Source of the DNA: Terriglobia bacterium
GTDB taxonomy: Bacteria > Acidobacteriota > Terriglobia > JAIQFV01
Length of the DNA: 64,000 nucleotides
Assembly (NCBI GenBank): GCA_020072965.1
Contig: JAIQFY010000003.1
Span: 1 to 64,000, forward strand
Reading direction: 5' to 3'
The position numbers and the translations under genes were made by a program. The notes beneath the pieces are model-generated. The model was not told where the DNA came from. It ran no database searches and worked only from the letters and a program-made list of their open reading frames with translations. This document shows, one piece after another, positions 25,510-33,914 of this stretch (position 1 is the first letter of the stretch; the number at the start of each line of letters is the position of its first letter).

Positions 25510-26757
25510 CTACAAACCGTACATCTCCACGATTTCCTGTTTGGTCTTGCCCAGGATATTGAATTTCTTGCCGACCTTGATGAAAGCGCTCAAGGCTTTG
25601 TCGAGGTGATGGATTTCATGTCCGGCCGAAATTTGAGTCCGAATGCGGGCCTGCCCTTGTGGGACGACCGGGAAGAAGAAGCCGATGGCGTATATCCCTT
25701 CGTCATAGAGTGCCTTCGAAAGGTCCTGCGCGAGTTTGGCATTAAACAGCATCACGGGGACAATTGGCGTGTCGCCTTCCTTCAAGACAAAGCCGGCTTC
25801 CGTGAGACCCTTTCTCCAATAAGCGGCATTTTTTTCCAGCTTGTCCCGCCGCTCCGTGCTGGCGGCAAGAATCTCAAGAACCTTGAGAACTCCAGCAACA
25901 ACCACCGGAGCGATGGTGTTCGAGAAGAGATAGGGGCGAGCTTTCTGCCGGCACATTTCCACCAACTCCTTTCGCCCGGAGACGCAGCCGCCGGAGGCTC
26001 CTCCGAGGGCCTTCCCGAAGGTGGTGGTAATGATGTCGATCTTGCCAACCACGCCGCATCTCTCGTGCGTTCCGCGGCCGGTCTTTCCAATAAACCCTGA
26101 AGCATGCGATTCATCCACCAGGAGCATAGCATCGTACTTTTCGCAAAGAGACACCATGAGATCCAGCTTGGCTGTATCCCCGTCCATCGAGAAGACGCCG
26201 TCTGTAATGACAATCTTCAAGCGTTTGTCGGAGTGGAGTTGGAGCTTTTCTTCGAGGTGACCCATGTCAGAATGCTTGTAGGTGTCATGGATGGCGCTAC
26301 AAAGGCGAATGCCGTCAATAAGCGAAGCGTGCACCAACCGGTCGGAGATCATGACATCCTCTTTGGTGAGGATGGCCTCAAAGACCCCGGCATTGGCGTC
26401 CATGCAAGAGGGAAAGAGGAGGGTATCCTCCGTGCCCAGGAACGCCGTGACGTTTCTTTCAAGTTCGCGGTGAATATCCTGGGTTCCGCAAATGAAGCGG
26501 ACGGATGACATGCCATAGCCGCGGGCGTCAAGTCCCTCGTGGGCGGCCTTCAACACGTCGGGGTGGCTGGACAGCCCCAGGTAATTATTGGAGCACATAT
26601 TGATGACCTTCTTCAGAGAGGCCCCCGCCGGGTACTCCACTTCAATATCGGCCGCCTGGGGAGAATGGATGAACCGTTCCTGCTTGAAGATCCCTGCCTC
26701 CTGAATGCCTTTGAGCTGTTCCTTATAAAGATTGCTGACTCTCTCGCTATAAGCCAT
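25510..26757 (-). CDS. kbl: Alpha-oxoamine synthase, 2-amino-3-ketobutyrate CoA ligase (glycine C-acetyltransferase)-like
   Basis: A 415-residue PLP enzyme of the alpha-oxoamine synthase family, closest in character to glycine C-acetyltransferase. PLP lysine is Lys249 in TTTFGKALGG; DESHASG supplies the PLP-ring aspartate. AGGAGG precedes the ATG. Kbl cleaves 2-amino-3-ketobutyrate (from threonine via Tdh, encoded at 32024-33082) to glycine and acetyl-CoA. Here the gene follows acpS, an acyl-CoA synthetase and an acyl carrier protein on the same strand, which is unusual for threonine catabolism and resembles serine-palmitoyltransferase clusters. A longer acyl-ACP donor is therefore possible. 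Confidence 0.82.
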   Translation of the reverse strand: MAYSERVSNLYKEQLKGIQEAGIFKQERFIHSPQAADIEVEYPAGASLKKVINMCSNNYLGLSSHPDVLKAAHEGLDARGYGMSSVRFICGTQDIHRELERNVTAFLGTEDTLLFPSCMDANAGVFEAILTKEDVMISDRLVHASLIDGIRLCSAIHDTYKHSDMGHLEEKLQLHSDKRLKIVITDGVFSMDGDTAKLDLMVSLCEKYDAMLLVDESHASGFIGKTGRGTHERCGVVGKIDIITTTFGKALGGASGGCVSGRKELVEMCRQKARPYLFSNTIAPVVVAGVLKVLEILAASTERRDKLEKNAAYWRKGLTEAGFVLKEGDTPIVPVMLFNAKLAQDLSKALYDEGIYAIGFFFPVVPQGQARIRTQISAGHEIHHLDKALSAFIKVGKKFNILGKTKQEIVEMYGL

Positions 26758-26852
26758 CGTTGATCCTCCTCAATATGAAACAGGTTCCCCGGCCCGGATG
26801 CCGGCCGGAGAGGAATCAGATCTGCGCCCCATCGGGGGGCGCGATGCCGCAT

Positions 26853-27107
26853 TTATCCCTTCTTCTGAATGAATGCCTCCACGAGCGAGGTGATTTTGTT
26901 CACAGAATCGAACGCCTCCGGGGTCGCCTGGTCATCGGGGATCTGGATGCTATACTTGTTTTCCAGAAAGCGCTTCAAAGAAACCATGGAAAAAGAATCC
27001 ACAATGCCGCCCGAGATGAGAGGGGTGTCGAAGTTGATGGGCTCGCTGTCATCTTCCAGGTATTCCTTCTTCACATAATTAAGAATGACGCCTTTCATAT
27101 CGTCCAT
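26853..27107 (-). CDS. Acyl carrier protein
   Basis: An 84-residue carrier protein with the phosphopantetheine serine at Ser38 in GGIVDSFSMVSL; the region after it is the recognition helix. It differs from housekeeping AcpP (DSL motif replaced by DSF), pointing to a dedicated carrier. ATG 27107 follows GAGGAG; the longer frame to 27230 runs through a palindromic repeat. Encoded between the acyl-CoA synthetase and the kbl-like gene, with acpS at the head of the group. Confidence 0.88.
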   Translation of the reverse strand: MDDMKGVILNYVKKEYLEDDSEPINFDTPLISGGIVDSFSMVSLKRFLENKYSIQIPDDQATPEAFDSVNKITSLVEAFIQKKG

Positions 27108-27142
27108 TTGAATTGCTCCTCGTGTGTGCTTCGTAAAGTTCT

Positions 27143-27252
27143 TGGTAGCCGGGATGCCATGATTTTTATGGCATCCCGGACATTTCCAAACTGCCACTCT
27201 TCTCGATTCCAATATCTCCGGGATGGACAAAAAACGTCCATCCCGGCTACCA
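27143..27252. repeat. Palindromic element with TGGTAGCCG ends, copy 2
   Basis: Fourteen-base inverted ends (TGGTAGCCGGGATG at 27143-27156, complement at 27239-27252) enclose two perfect hairpins at 27150-27179 and 27218-27246, both starting CCGGGATG. Same plan as the element at 11579-11681, with different inner sequence. It lies inside the acpS-ACP gene group, where it could form mRNA structure. Confidence 0.72.
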
Positions 27253-27278
27253 GGACAATCCTGTCGGCGATAAGATGT

Positions 27279-28982
27279 TCAATCGTCTTCCAGGGTCGAC
27301 GTATCGCCGATCTCCTCGCCCCATTCTTTAGCATGGAGGATGCGGCGCACCAGCTTTCCGCTGCGCGTCTTGGGTAATGACTTAAAAAACGCCATTTCCT
27401 GGGGCATGGCGAGCGGGGAGAGTTTTTTGCGGATGAAATTCATGATCTCCAGTTCCAGATCCTTGCTCGGCTCAAATCCCGGCTTCAGCGATACAAAGGC
27501 TTTGACCACTTCCAGGTTAATAGGATCGGGCTTGCTGACGACTGCTGATTCAGCCACGGCGGGATGACTCAGGAGCGCCGATTCCACTTCAAACGGGCTG
27601 ACCAGATGGCCGCCGGTATTGATGACATCATCATCGCGGCCCACAAACCAGAAATAGCCGTCCTTATCCATCCGGGCCCGATCGCCCGTCAAGTACCATC
27701 CGTTCCGATGTTTTCCCTGAAACGCCGCCTCGTTGTTCCAATAGGATCTCATCATCGAAGGCCAGCCGGGGCGGAGGCCGATGAGCCCGATTTTCCCATA
27801 CGAGGAGTGGGGCTCATAGGTCGAGGGGTTCAGAATCGCGGCTGTGATGCCGGGGAAGGGTTTGCCCATCGAACCAGGCCTGACCTCCATGCCGGGGTAG
27901 TTGCTGATCACAATGCAGCCCGTCTCGGTCTGCCAGTAGGTATCCAAAAAAGGTCTGCCGAAAACCCGCTGGGACCAGACTACGGCCTCCGAGTTGAGCG
28001 GCTCGCCGACGCTGGCCAGATGCCGCAACGAGGAGAGGTCGAATCGCTTGACAATCTCGTCGCCTGCTTTCATCAGGGAGCGGATTGCCGTGGGGGCCGA
28101 GTACCACATCGTGATTTTGTACTTTTCAATGAAGCGATACCAGGCTTCCGCCGAGAATCCGGCGTCCAGAACGCATTGAGTGATGCCGAGGCAGAAGGGA
28201 GCGATGATTCCATACGAGGTCCCGGTCACCCAACCCGGGTCGGCGGTGCACCAGTAGATATCGTCCTCCCGGAGATCGAGCACCCACTTGGCCGTGAGAT
28301 ATTGGGAAATCAATGAATAGTGAACGTGCCTGACCCCTTTAGGCTGTCCGGTTGTCCCGGAGGTGTAATGGAATACGGAAGGGGATTCAGCCTTTGTCTC
28401 AAAAATTTCGAGCGTCTCGACCGGCTTTGCCTCCGTGAGGGAAAAGGCCACCTCGCGTTCCCGGAGGGGTGTCTTCCCATCATGGTCGACGATGATGATG
28501 TGTTTGAGGTGGGGCAATCGCTCCAGGATTTTTTTGATCTTGGGCGCATGCTTTTTTTGCGTGATGACGGCCGTCGTCCCGGCGTCACTCAGGCGCACAT
28601 AGAGCGATTCATCGCCAAAGGCGGAAAACAGCGGCTGAGCGATGGCCCCGATTTTCAGGATGGCCAGAAAGCCGATATACAGCTCCGGAATCTTGTCCAT
28701 GAACAGGCAGACCCTGTCCTCGTTCCGGATGCCCAGTCCTCGGAGAAAAGCGCCGATGGTGTTTGAGGCCAGGCGAATGTCATTGTAAGTGTACCGCCTC
28801 TCCACTCCGCTGAACCCTTCATGAATGAGGGCGAGTTTTGACGCCTTGCCCATCTGGCAGACTCTGTCCGAGCAATACCACCCGATGTTGATCACATCGC
28901 CGGGCTTGTAGCCAAGCTCTTTTTCGGAAATCGACCAGGAAAAATTTCCGAGTCGTTCGTCGTATGAACCTATATTGGACAT
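27279..28982 (-). CDS. AMP-forming acyl-CoA synthetase (acetyl-CoA synthetase-like)
   Basis: A 567-residue adenylate-forming enzyme. Motifs: P-loop YTSGTTGQPKGV, WVTGTSYGIIAP, YWQTETG, YLTGDRA with the hinge near GRDDDVINTGGH, and the C-terminal lysine motif RSGKLVRR. Overall nearer to acetyl/medium-chain acyl-CoA synthetases than to long-chain ones. ATG 28982 follows TAGGAGG immediately after acpS; upstream starts overlap acpS. It may load a fatty acid for the neighbouring ACP or for the kbl-like enzyme. Confidence 0.85.
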   Translation of the reverse strand: MSNIGSYDERLGNFSWSISEKELGYKPGDVINIGWYCSDRVCQMGKASKLALIHEGFSGVERRYTYNDIRLASNTIGAFLRGLGIRNEDRVCLFMDKIPELYIGFLAILKIGAIAQPLFSAFGDESLYVRLSDAGTTAVITQKKHAPKIKKILERLPHLKHIIIVDHDGKTPLREREVAFSLTEAKPVETLEIFETKAESPSVFHYTSGTTGQPKGVRHVHYSLISQYLTAKWVLDLREDDIYWCTADPGWVTGTSYGIIAPFCLGITQCVLDAGFSAEAWYRFIEKYKITMWYSAPTAIRSLMKAGDEIVKRFDLSSLRHLASVGEPLNSEAVVWSQRVFGRPFLDTYWQTETGCIVISNYPGMEVRPGSMGKPFPGITAAILNPSTYEPHSSYGKIGLIGLRPGWPSMMRSYWNNEAAFQGKHRNGWYLTGDRARMDKDGYFWFVGRDDDVINTGGHLVSPFEVESALLSHPAVAESAVVSKPDPINLEVVKAFVSLKPGFEPSKDLELEIMNFIRKKLSPLAMPQEMAFFKSLPKTRSGKLVRRILHAKEWGEEIGDTSTLEDD

Positions 28983-28989
28983 AGCCCTC

Positions 28990-29376
28990 CTAGGCAGGCT
29001 TAGGTCTTTCGAGGAGGACAACGGCTTTGGCTAAACCTTGAGTAAGGGAAAGCGAAACATGAATGCGGGTAATACGATGCTTACGACAGAAAATTTTTAC
29101 TTTCCCATGGACCACGGCTCGGGGTTTTCCAAGCTTGTCGTTGATGATTTCGATCTCGTCAAAGCGATAGCCTCCGCGATAGCCCGTCCCCATGGCTTTG
29201 AAGAAGGCTTCTTTCGCGGCAAACCTTGCGGCTAAGTGATGTGAACTGCGTCCTCTCGATCGACAGTATGCAATCTCCCGGGTTGTAAAGAGCTCTTCCT
29301 TCAAGCCTCCGATGCGCACGAGGTTTTGTGCGATGCGGCGAGTTCGGATTATATCCATGCCGATGCCGAAAAGCAA
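28990..29376 (-). CDS. acpS: Holo-ACP synthase (4'-phosphopantetheinyl transferase)
   Basis: A 128-residue AcpS: N-terminal GIGMDIIRTRRI (magnesium aspartate), then RFAAKEAFFKAMGTG with the catalytic Glu/Lys and a C-terminal HVSLSLTQGLAKAVVLL. It transfers phosphopantetheine from CoA to the ACP serine. A TTG start at 29376 was chosen because GGAGG lies eight bases upstream and gives the usual family length; the longer frame enters a repeat. First gene of the group that contains its likely substrate ACP. Confidence 0.85.
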   Translation of the reverse strand: MLFGIGMDIIRTRRIAQNLVRIGGLKEELFTTREIAYCRSRGRSSHHLAARFAAKEAFFKAMGTGYRGGYRFDEIEIINDKLGKPRAVVHGKVKIFCRKHRITRIHVSLSLTQGLAKAVVLLERPKPA

Positions 29377-29398
29377 TGCACCAACCTCCGGGGGAGGC

Positions 29399-29560
29399 AA
29401 ATTCCAAATTCCAATCCGCCTGCGGCGGACAAAGTCCAAATAAAACCCAAATTCCAAACACGAGCGACCTGCGAAAGAACCACCCCGTTTGGAATTTGGG
29501 AATTGGCTGTTGGTTATTATTTGGAATTTGCCCGCCGCAGGCGGATTGGAATTTGGATTT
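29399..29560. repeat. Large nested inverted repeat of TTTGGAATTTGG type
   Basis: Outer arms 29399-29428 and 29532-29560 (containing CCAATCCGCCTGCGGCGG and its complement) are nearly perfect; inner arms CCCAAATTCCAAAC (29446-29459) and its exact complement (29487-29500) are perfect. It fills the space between acpS and the metX fusion gene. Confidence 0.8.
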
Positions 29561-29603
29561 TCACTCCCCGCGTGTTCGTATCAACAAGTCTCACTAACAG
29601 ATC

Positions 29604-31877
29604 CTACTTCCCGTGCTGCCAGATCAGCGAATCGAGCAGGGGGATAGACCCTTCTCGCGGCGTATCGGTCAGCACGGTGGCCCGATCGTCCCGCGCGAGG
29701 AAGGTGGCGAAGCGTGGCGCGTGGAGTTCGAAGGCGGCGCGCGGGAACCGGCCCGTCCAGCTATGGCGCGAGTGGTACAGCCCGATCACGTCGTTGAGCA
29801 GTGCGGCGGCGACCGGCAGGCGGCCGCTCCCCTTGCCGAGATAAACCATTTCTCCGGTCTCCTCGCCGGCGAGCACAACAACATTGTTGTCGGTTCGAAC
29901 GCTGCCCAGGTGGCCTTCGGCGGGGACGGCGAGCGGCAGCACACCGGCAGTGGGGGATTCCGGACTGGTCATAAACAGACCCACCAGCTTAATCCGCAAT
30001 CCGAGGGGAGGGGCGTCGCGCACCAGCACAGGGTCGAGATCATAGATCCCCCGGATGTTGAGTTCCTCCACCCCGAAACGAAGCCCCTGCGCCCGCGAAC
30101 AAAGGATTAACAGCTTCTGGGCCGTGTCCCAGCCTGACAGGTCAAGCTCCGGATCCGGTTCGCTGATCCCGAGGGAGCGCGCGTGGTTCAGCGCGGACGC
30201 AAACGAATGCCCCTGCTCCATCTGCTCAAGGATCACGTTACAGGTTGATGAGAGCACCGCTTGGATGGTCTGGATTTGAAGGTGCGCCAATGGCCGTTCG
30301 ACCGCGTACAACAGGGGCCATCCCGCGGCGATGGCATTGTGGTAGGCAAGGCGAACCCCGTGCGCCAGCGCGAACTGCTCGAGATGCGGCCCGTGCTGTT
30401 TTATCAGGAATTTGTTGGTCGTTGCCACGGAGCGCTTTCGCTGGAGGGCGATCTCCAGAAGTCCGTGTGTGTCGCTGCCCCGCGTGGCTTCAATGACGAC
30501 GTCGATGTCGTCCCGCCGCACCAGCTTCTCCGGATCGAAGCCCAGCTCGATCGACCCCAGGTCTGGATCGAGGGTCCGTGAAGGATCGATATCGGCCACG
30601 GCGGCCACCTCCAGGCGGAGGTTGTAATCTTCAATAAGCTGGGCATGCCGCTCGGCGAGGAGTCGCAGGAACATCCCCGTCACGCGGCCCGCCCCCAGGA
30701 TGCCGAGACGGACGGTCCGAACCTCCCGTTGTGCGACCGAAGGGACCTCGCGCATCAGGTGGAGCGGCTTGCGCGCGTGCACATCGCGCAGGATCGCCGA
30801 GATCTGTTCGGTCTCCAGCAAAAACGCATCGTGGCCGTGAGGGGAGCGAAGTTCCGCGTACTCCACCGGCTTGCCGAGATGGTTGAGAATGTCGGCGCCC
30901 AGGTGGACGTCTGCGGCCGGGTAAAGTTGGTCAGAACTGATGCCGACCACGAGAGTGCGGCAACGGACCTGCTCGAGGGCATTCACAACACTCCCGCGGT
31001 TTACGCTCACGTCAAACAGATCCATGGCCCGCGTGAAGAGAATGTACGTGTAAGGGTCAAAGCGCTTAATACTCTTCAGGCCCTGGTACCGCAGCCACGA
31101 TTCCACGTTGAACATCCCACGCTCTCCGAGCGTTGAGCCCGGTGGCTTGAACCAATCGCGGCCGAACTTCTCTTCAAGGCTGGTCGGTGAGCGGTAACTC
31201 AGCATCCCGACCCCCCGGGCGACCATCTGGCCCCATGCGGAGCTGGCTTCGTTCCCGTTGATGTCCAGTTCGACACCCCGGCGCTGGAGCCAGTTCCATC
31301 CGATTTGGAGGGGCGTGGTGCGGAGCGGTGCCGCTACCACCACCACAAGGTCCACTTCCTCGCCCGCCTCAATGGCCCACTCCCAGGCAAGCATGCCCCC
31401 CATGCTGGCGCCGATCACCATCCGGAGTCGCTCGATCCCCAGTTGGCGAAGAAACAAACGCTGGACCCGCATCATGTCCAGCGGTGTGAGGAGCGGGAAC
31501 CGTGTGAGGTATGGCTCTCCGTCCGGCGCCGGAAACCGCGGCCCGGTCGTGCCGTAGCAGCCGCCGAGGAGATTGGGGCAGACCACAAAGTACCGTCGGG
31601 TATCAATGGCGCGGCCCGGTCCGACCAGTTGCTCCCACCAGCCATGAGGTTGGCCGGCGAAATCGCCGCTGACATGACAGTCGAAGGCGAGCGGGTGGAT
31701 GACGAGGACCGCGTTGTCGCGAGATTCGTTGAGTGCACCCCACGATTCGTAACTGACCTGGATCCCCGTCAGGCGCCCACCCTGCACGCAGGTCAAACCG
31801 TCCGGCAGATCCAAGTGGACGGCATTTCCCAGCTCGACCGTCGGCGAGTCCCACCAGAGATCGCGATGCTCGTCCAT
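29604..31877 (-). CDS. Homoserine O-acetyltransferase - homoserine dehydrogenase fusion
   Basis: A 757-residue two-domain protein. Residues 1-375 are a MetX-type alpha/beta hydrolase: VIHPLAFDCHVSGD oxyanion region, GASMGGM with nucleophile Ser158, the aspartate near VGISSDQLYP and His in SPHGHDAF. Residues about 390-757 are homoserine dehydrogenase: NAD-binding LGILGAGRVTGMF, ATTNKFLIKQHG and the SSTCNVILEQM catalytic region. The fusion would make homoserine and acylate it on one chain, channelling aspartate semialdehyde to methionine. No ACT domain is present. Acetyl versus succinyl specificity cannot be fixed by eye. Confidence 0.88.
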   Translation of the reverse strand: MDEHRDLWWDSPTVELGNAVHLDLPDGLTCVQGGRLTGIQVSYESWGALNESRDNAVLVIHPLAFDCHVSGDFAGQPHGWWEQLVGPGRAIDTRRYFVVCPNLLGGCYGTTGPRFPAPDGEPYLTRFPLLTPLDMMRVQRLFLRQLGIERLRMVIGASMGGMLAWEWAIEAGEEVDLVVVVAAPLRTTPLQIGWNWLQRRGVELDINGNEASSAWGQMVARGVGMLSYRSPTSLEEKFGRDWFKPPGSTLGERGMFNVESWLRYQGLKSIKRFDPYTYILFTRAMDLFDVSVNRGSVVNALEQVRCRTLVVGISSDQLYPAADVHLGADILNHLGKPVEYAELRSPHGHDAFLLETEQISAILRDVHARKPLHLMREVPSVAQREVRTVRLGILGAGRVTGMFLRLLAERHAQLIEDYNLRLEVAAVADIDPSRTLDPDLGSIELGFDPEKLVRRDDIDVVIEATRGSDTHGLLEIALQRKRSVATTNKFLIKQHGPHLEQFALAHGVRLAYHNAIAAGWPLLYAVERPLAHLQIQTIQAVLSSTCNVILEQMEQGHSFASALNHARSLGISEPDPELDLSGWDTAQKLLILCSRAQGLRFGVEELNIRGIYDLDPVLVRDAPPLGLRIKLVGLFMTSPESPTAGVLPLAVPAEGHLGSVRTDNNVVVLAGEETGEMVYLGKGSGRLPVAAALLNDVIGLYHSRHSWTGRFPRAAFELHAPRFATFLARDDRATVLTDTPREGSIPLLDSLIWQHGK

Positions 31878-32023
31878 AACCGAGACTCTCCGTCTTCAGA
31901 AATTCATTCGCATTTAGTTACGAAAAACAGGGATAGTCCCAGGTTGCAGGACTGGTCCTGTCTTTGCTCTGGATTCGAAACCAAGCGTTTCTCAGCGATC
32001 TTTGCATCTCTGCGGTGCATCAC

Positions 32024-33082
32024 TCACTTTGCTCCATCCGGAACTAGAATCACCTTGCCGCTGTTTCCGGAAATCATCAAATCCATTGCGCGGACGTAAT
32101 CCTTGAGCGGGAATTTATGGGTGATGATGGGAGTGGGGTCGATCTTCCCGGACTCCAGGAAACGCGCGGCCTTGTACCAGGTGCCGAACATCGTTCTTCC
32201 GGTGATCCCTAAGACACGAATCCCGCGCATGATGACCTCGTTGTTGAGGTCCAGTGTCTGCGGTTCGCTGTACAGTCCCAGCAAAGAGGCACGTCCACCG
32301 GGTGTCACCATGGCGAATCCCTGATGCAGGGCCTTGGTACTTCCACTCATTTCGCACATGACATCAACGCCATCCCCGTGAGTCAGTTCCAGGACCTCTT
32401 TGACCACGTCAGTATTCTTCGGATTAAACGCGTGCGTGGCGCCCATTTGTTTTGCCAGGCCCAGGCGGTACTCGTTGACGTCGGTGGCGATTAGGGTGGT
32501 GGCCCCGCACGCATTGGCGACCGCCACCGCCAGGAGCCCGACGGGGCCACAACCGATCACGGCGCAGGTTTTCCCGGCAATATCTTCCGAGAGAACGGTG
32601 TCGATGGCGTTGCCCAAGGGTTCCTGGATGGTGGCCACTTCGGGCGGAATGGAGCGAGAGTTTTTCCACGCATCGACTTCGGGAAGGCGCATGTAGTCGG
32701 CAAACGATCCGTTCGTATCGACTCCGAGAATTTTCAGGTTTCGACAGATCTCGGGCTTGCCGGTCTTACACTGAAAACACCGGCCGCAGGGGATGTGCGT
32801 TTCCGCTGAAACATAATCGCCGACTTTGATAGAGGTCACTTCTTTCCCCACTTCGACCACCTCGCCCGCCAATTCGTGGCCCATGATTTGAGGCGGCTTG
32901 ATCCGGTTTGCGGCCCAGTCATTCCATTCGTAGATGTGCACATCGGTTCCACAAATGGAGCAGGCAATGATCTTGACCAGGATATCGTGGGGACCAATGG
33001 CAGGGATGGGTGCCTCACCCCACTCCGCGCCATATTGCGGTTTGGTTTTAATGACAGCTTGCATCGTGCCGGCAGAACTCAT
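32024..33082 (-). CDS. tdh: L-threonine 3-dehydrogenase
   Basis: A 352-residue zinc medium-chain dehydrogenase. Catalytic zinc site Cys44 and HE in MGHELAG; structural zinc cysteines in CGRCFQCKTGKPEIC; Rossmann motif GCGPVGLLAV. The motifs SICGTDVHIYEW and EPLGNAIDTVL are typical of Tdh. It oxidises threonine to 2-amino-3-ketobutyrate, the substrate of Kbl (25510-26757). AAAGGAG precedes the ATG. The adjacent gene makes homoserine, the threonine precursor. Confidence 0.9.
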   Translation of the reverse strand: MSSAGTMQAVIKTKPQYGAEWGEAPIPAIGPHDILVKIIACSICGTDVHIYEWNDWAANRIKPPQIMGHELAGEVVEVGKEVTSIKVGDYVSAETHIPCGRCFQCKTGKPEICRNLKILGVDTNGSFADYMRLPEVDAWKNSRSIPPEVATIQEPLGNAIDTVLSEDIAGKTCAVIGCGPVGLLAVAVANACGATTLIATDVNEYRLGLAKQMGATHAFNPKNTDVVKEVLELTHGDGVDVMCEMSGSTKALHQGFAMVTPGGRASLLGLYSEPQTLDLNNEVIMRGIRVLGITGRTMFGTWYKAARFLESGKIDPTPIITHKFPLKDYVRAMDLMISGNSGKVILVPDGAK

Positions 33083-33914
33083 TGGAACTCCTTTAACAAC
33101 GAGGGGTAATTACCTTTCAAGTTCATCGGAGGTTTAATGAATGCGCTTGGGACCTCTTTGGAGCCTTACGTCTGCTTGCCTATCTTAACACACCTTCGAT
33201 TGGGTTGGTGTTGAGAGGCGGACCTCAGGTTGCCCGGTGTGATTTAACCTCGAATCCGTTTAGGCCCGAGGGCTCAAACCGTGTGGCCCCACGTGGCGAA
33301 CCTCCCCTGTGGCGGGGTCCCTCTCAGGCCCGGAGGGCTCAAAGAGTGTAGCCCCACCTGAAGCTCCGCGTTCTGTGCGGAGCGAGGGTGGGGTGTGCAG
33401 GTCCGCCAACAATCATCGGACAGGCCCGGAGGGCCGTGAGGAAAATGGAGTGGCGTCTTTCCATTTTTCAGTTGTTGAAGAAATCCGGATGAGTCCTTAC
33501 CTCTTTTTCAGATCTGCGCTGATTCCGACTCTTCTCAATCTCCTGATGCTGCCACCCTTCGCTCGCAAGGCGATTCTTTCGCCCCGCAAGCGGGGCTCTT
33601 ACATTTTCTCTCTTCGCTACCCCACCCTCGCTCCGTCCCACAAAGAGCGCGGGACGGAGCTTCCCGCCACGGCGGATCTTCGACAGGTGGGGCTACATTC
33701 TGGTGGCCCTTCGGGCCTGGGCGGTATGGGCTTAACTCGACCCGACCGCCCGCGTTGACTTGACTGCGGATACCCCCTAGAATGCCCGAAGCGCTGAAGA
33801 TTTCTCCATCATGATGGGTAGGGCTTCCGGCCACTGGCGAGCCGTCGCAGAAGTTGGTGCACGCGGGATCGCAGGTTGCCGGGGCTGCGTCGGAATGAGA
33901 GTCAGGAGAAAGCA
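33083..33914. other. Gene-free region with inverted repeats
   Basis: Besides the inverted repeat described separately, GGCCCGGAGGGC-type units recur near 33265, 33328 and 33425, with the related complement near 33705. Frames in this stretch are Arg/Pro-rich and not credible as genes. Confidence 0.55.
33348..33695. repeat. Widely spaced inverted repeat around GTAGCCCCACCTG
   Basis: Left arm: GTAGCCCCACCTG (33348-33360), AAGCTCCG, GCGGAGCGAGGGTGGGGT (ending 33394). Right arm: ACCCCACCCTCGCTCCG (33619-33635), CGGAGCTT (33655-33662), CAGGTGGGGCTAC (33683-33695). The arms match in order and orientation, with an extra GC-rich piece in the right copy. Intervening DNA (about 220 bases) holds no recognisable gene. 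Confidence 0.65.

Noticed and set aside
30261-32099. Plus-strand frames over the metX fusion gene
   Set aside because: Shadows of the strongly conserved fusion protein on the minus strand.
33309-33758. 149-codon frame in the tdh-MFS spacer
   Set aside because: Low-complexity product lying across inverted repeats; no ribosome-binding site.
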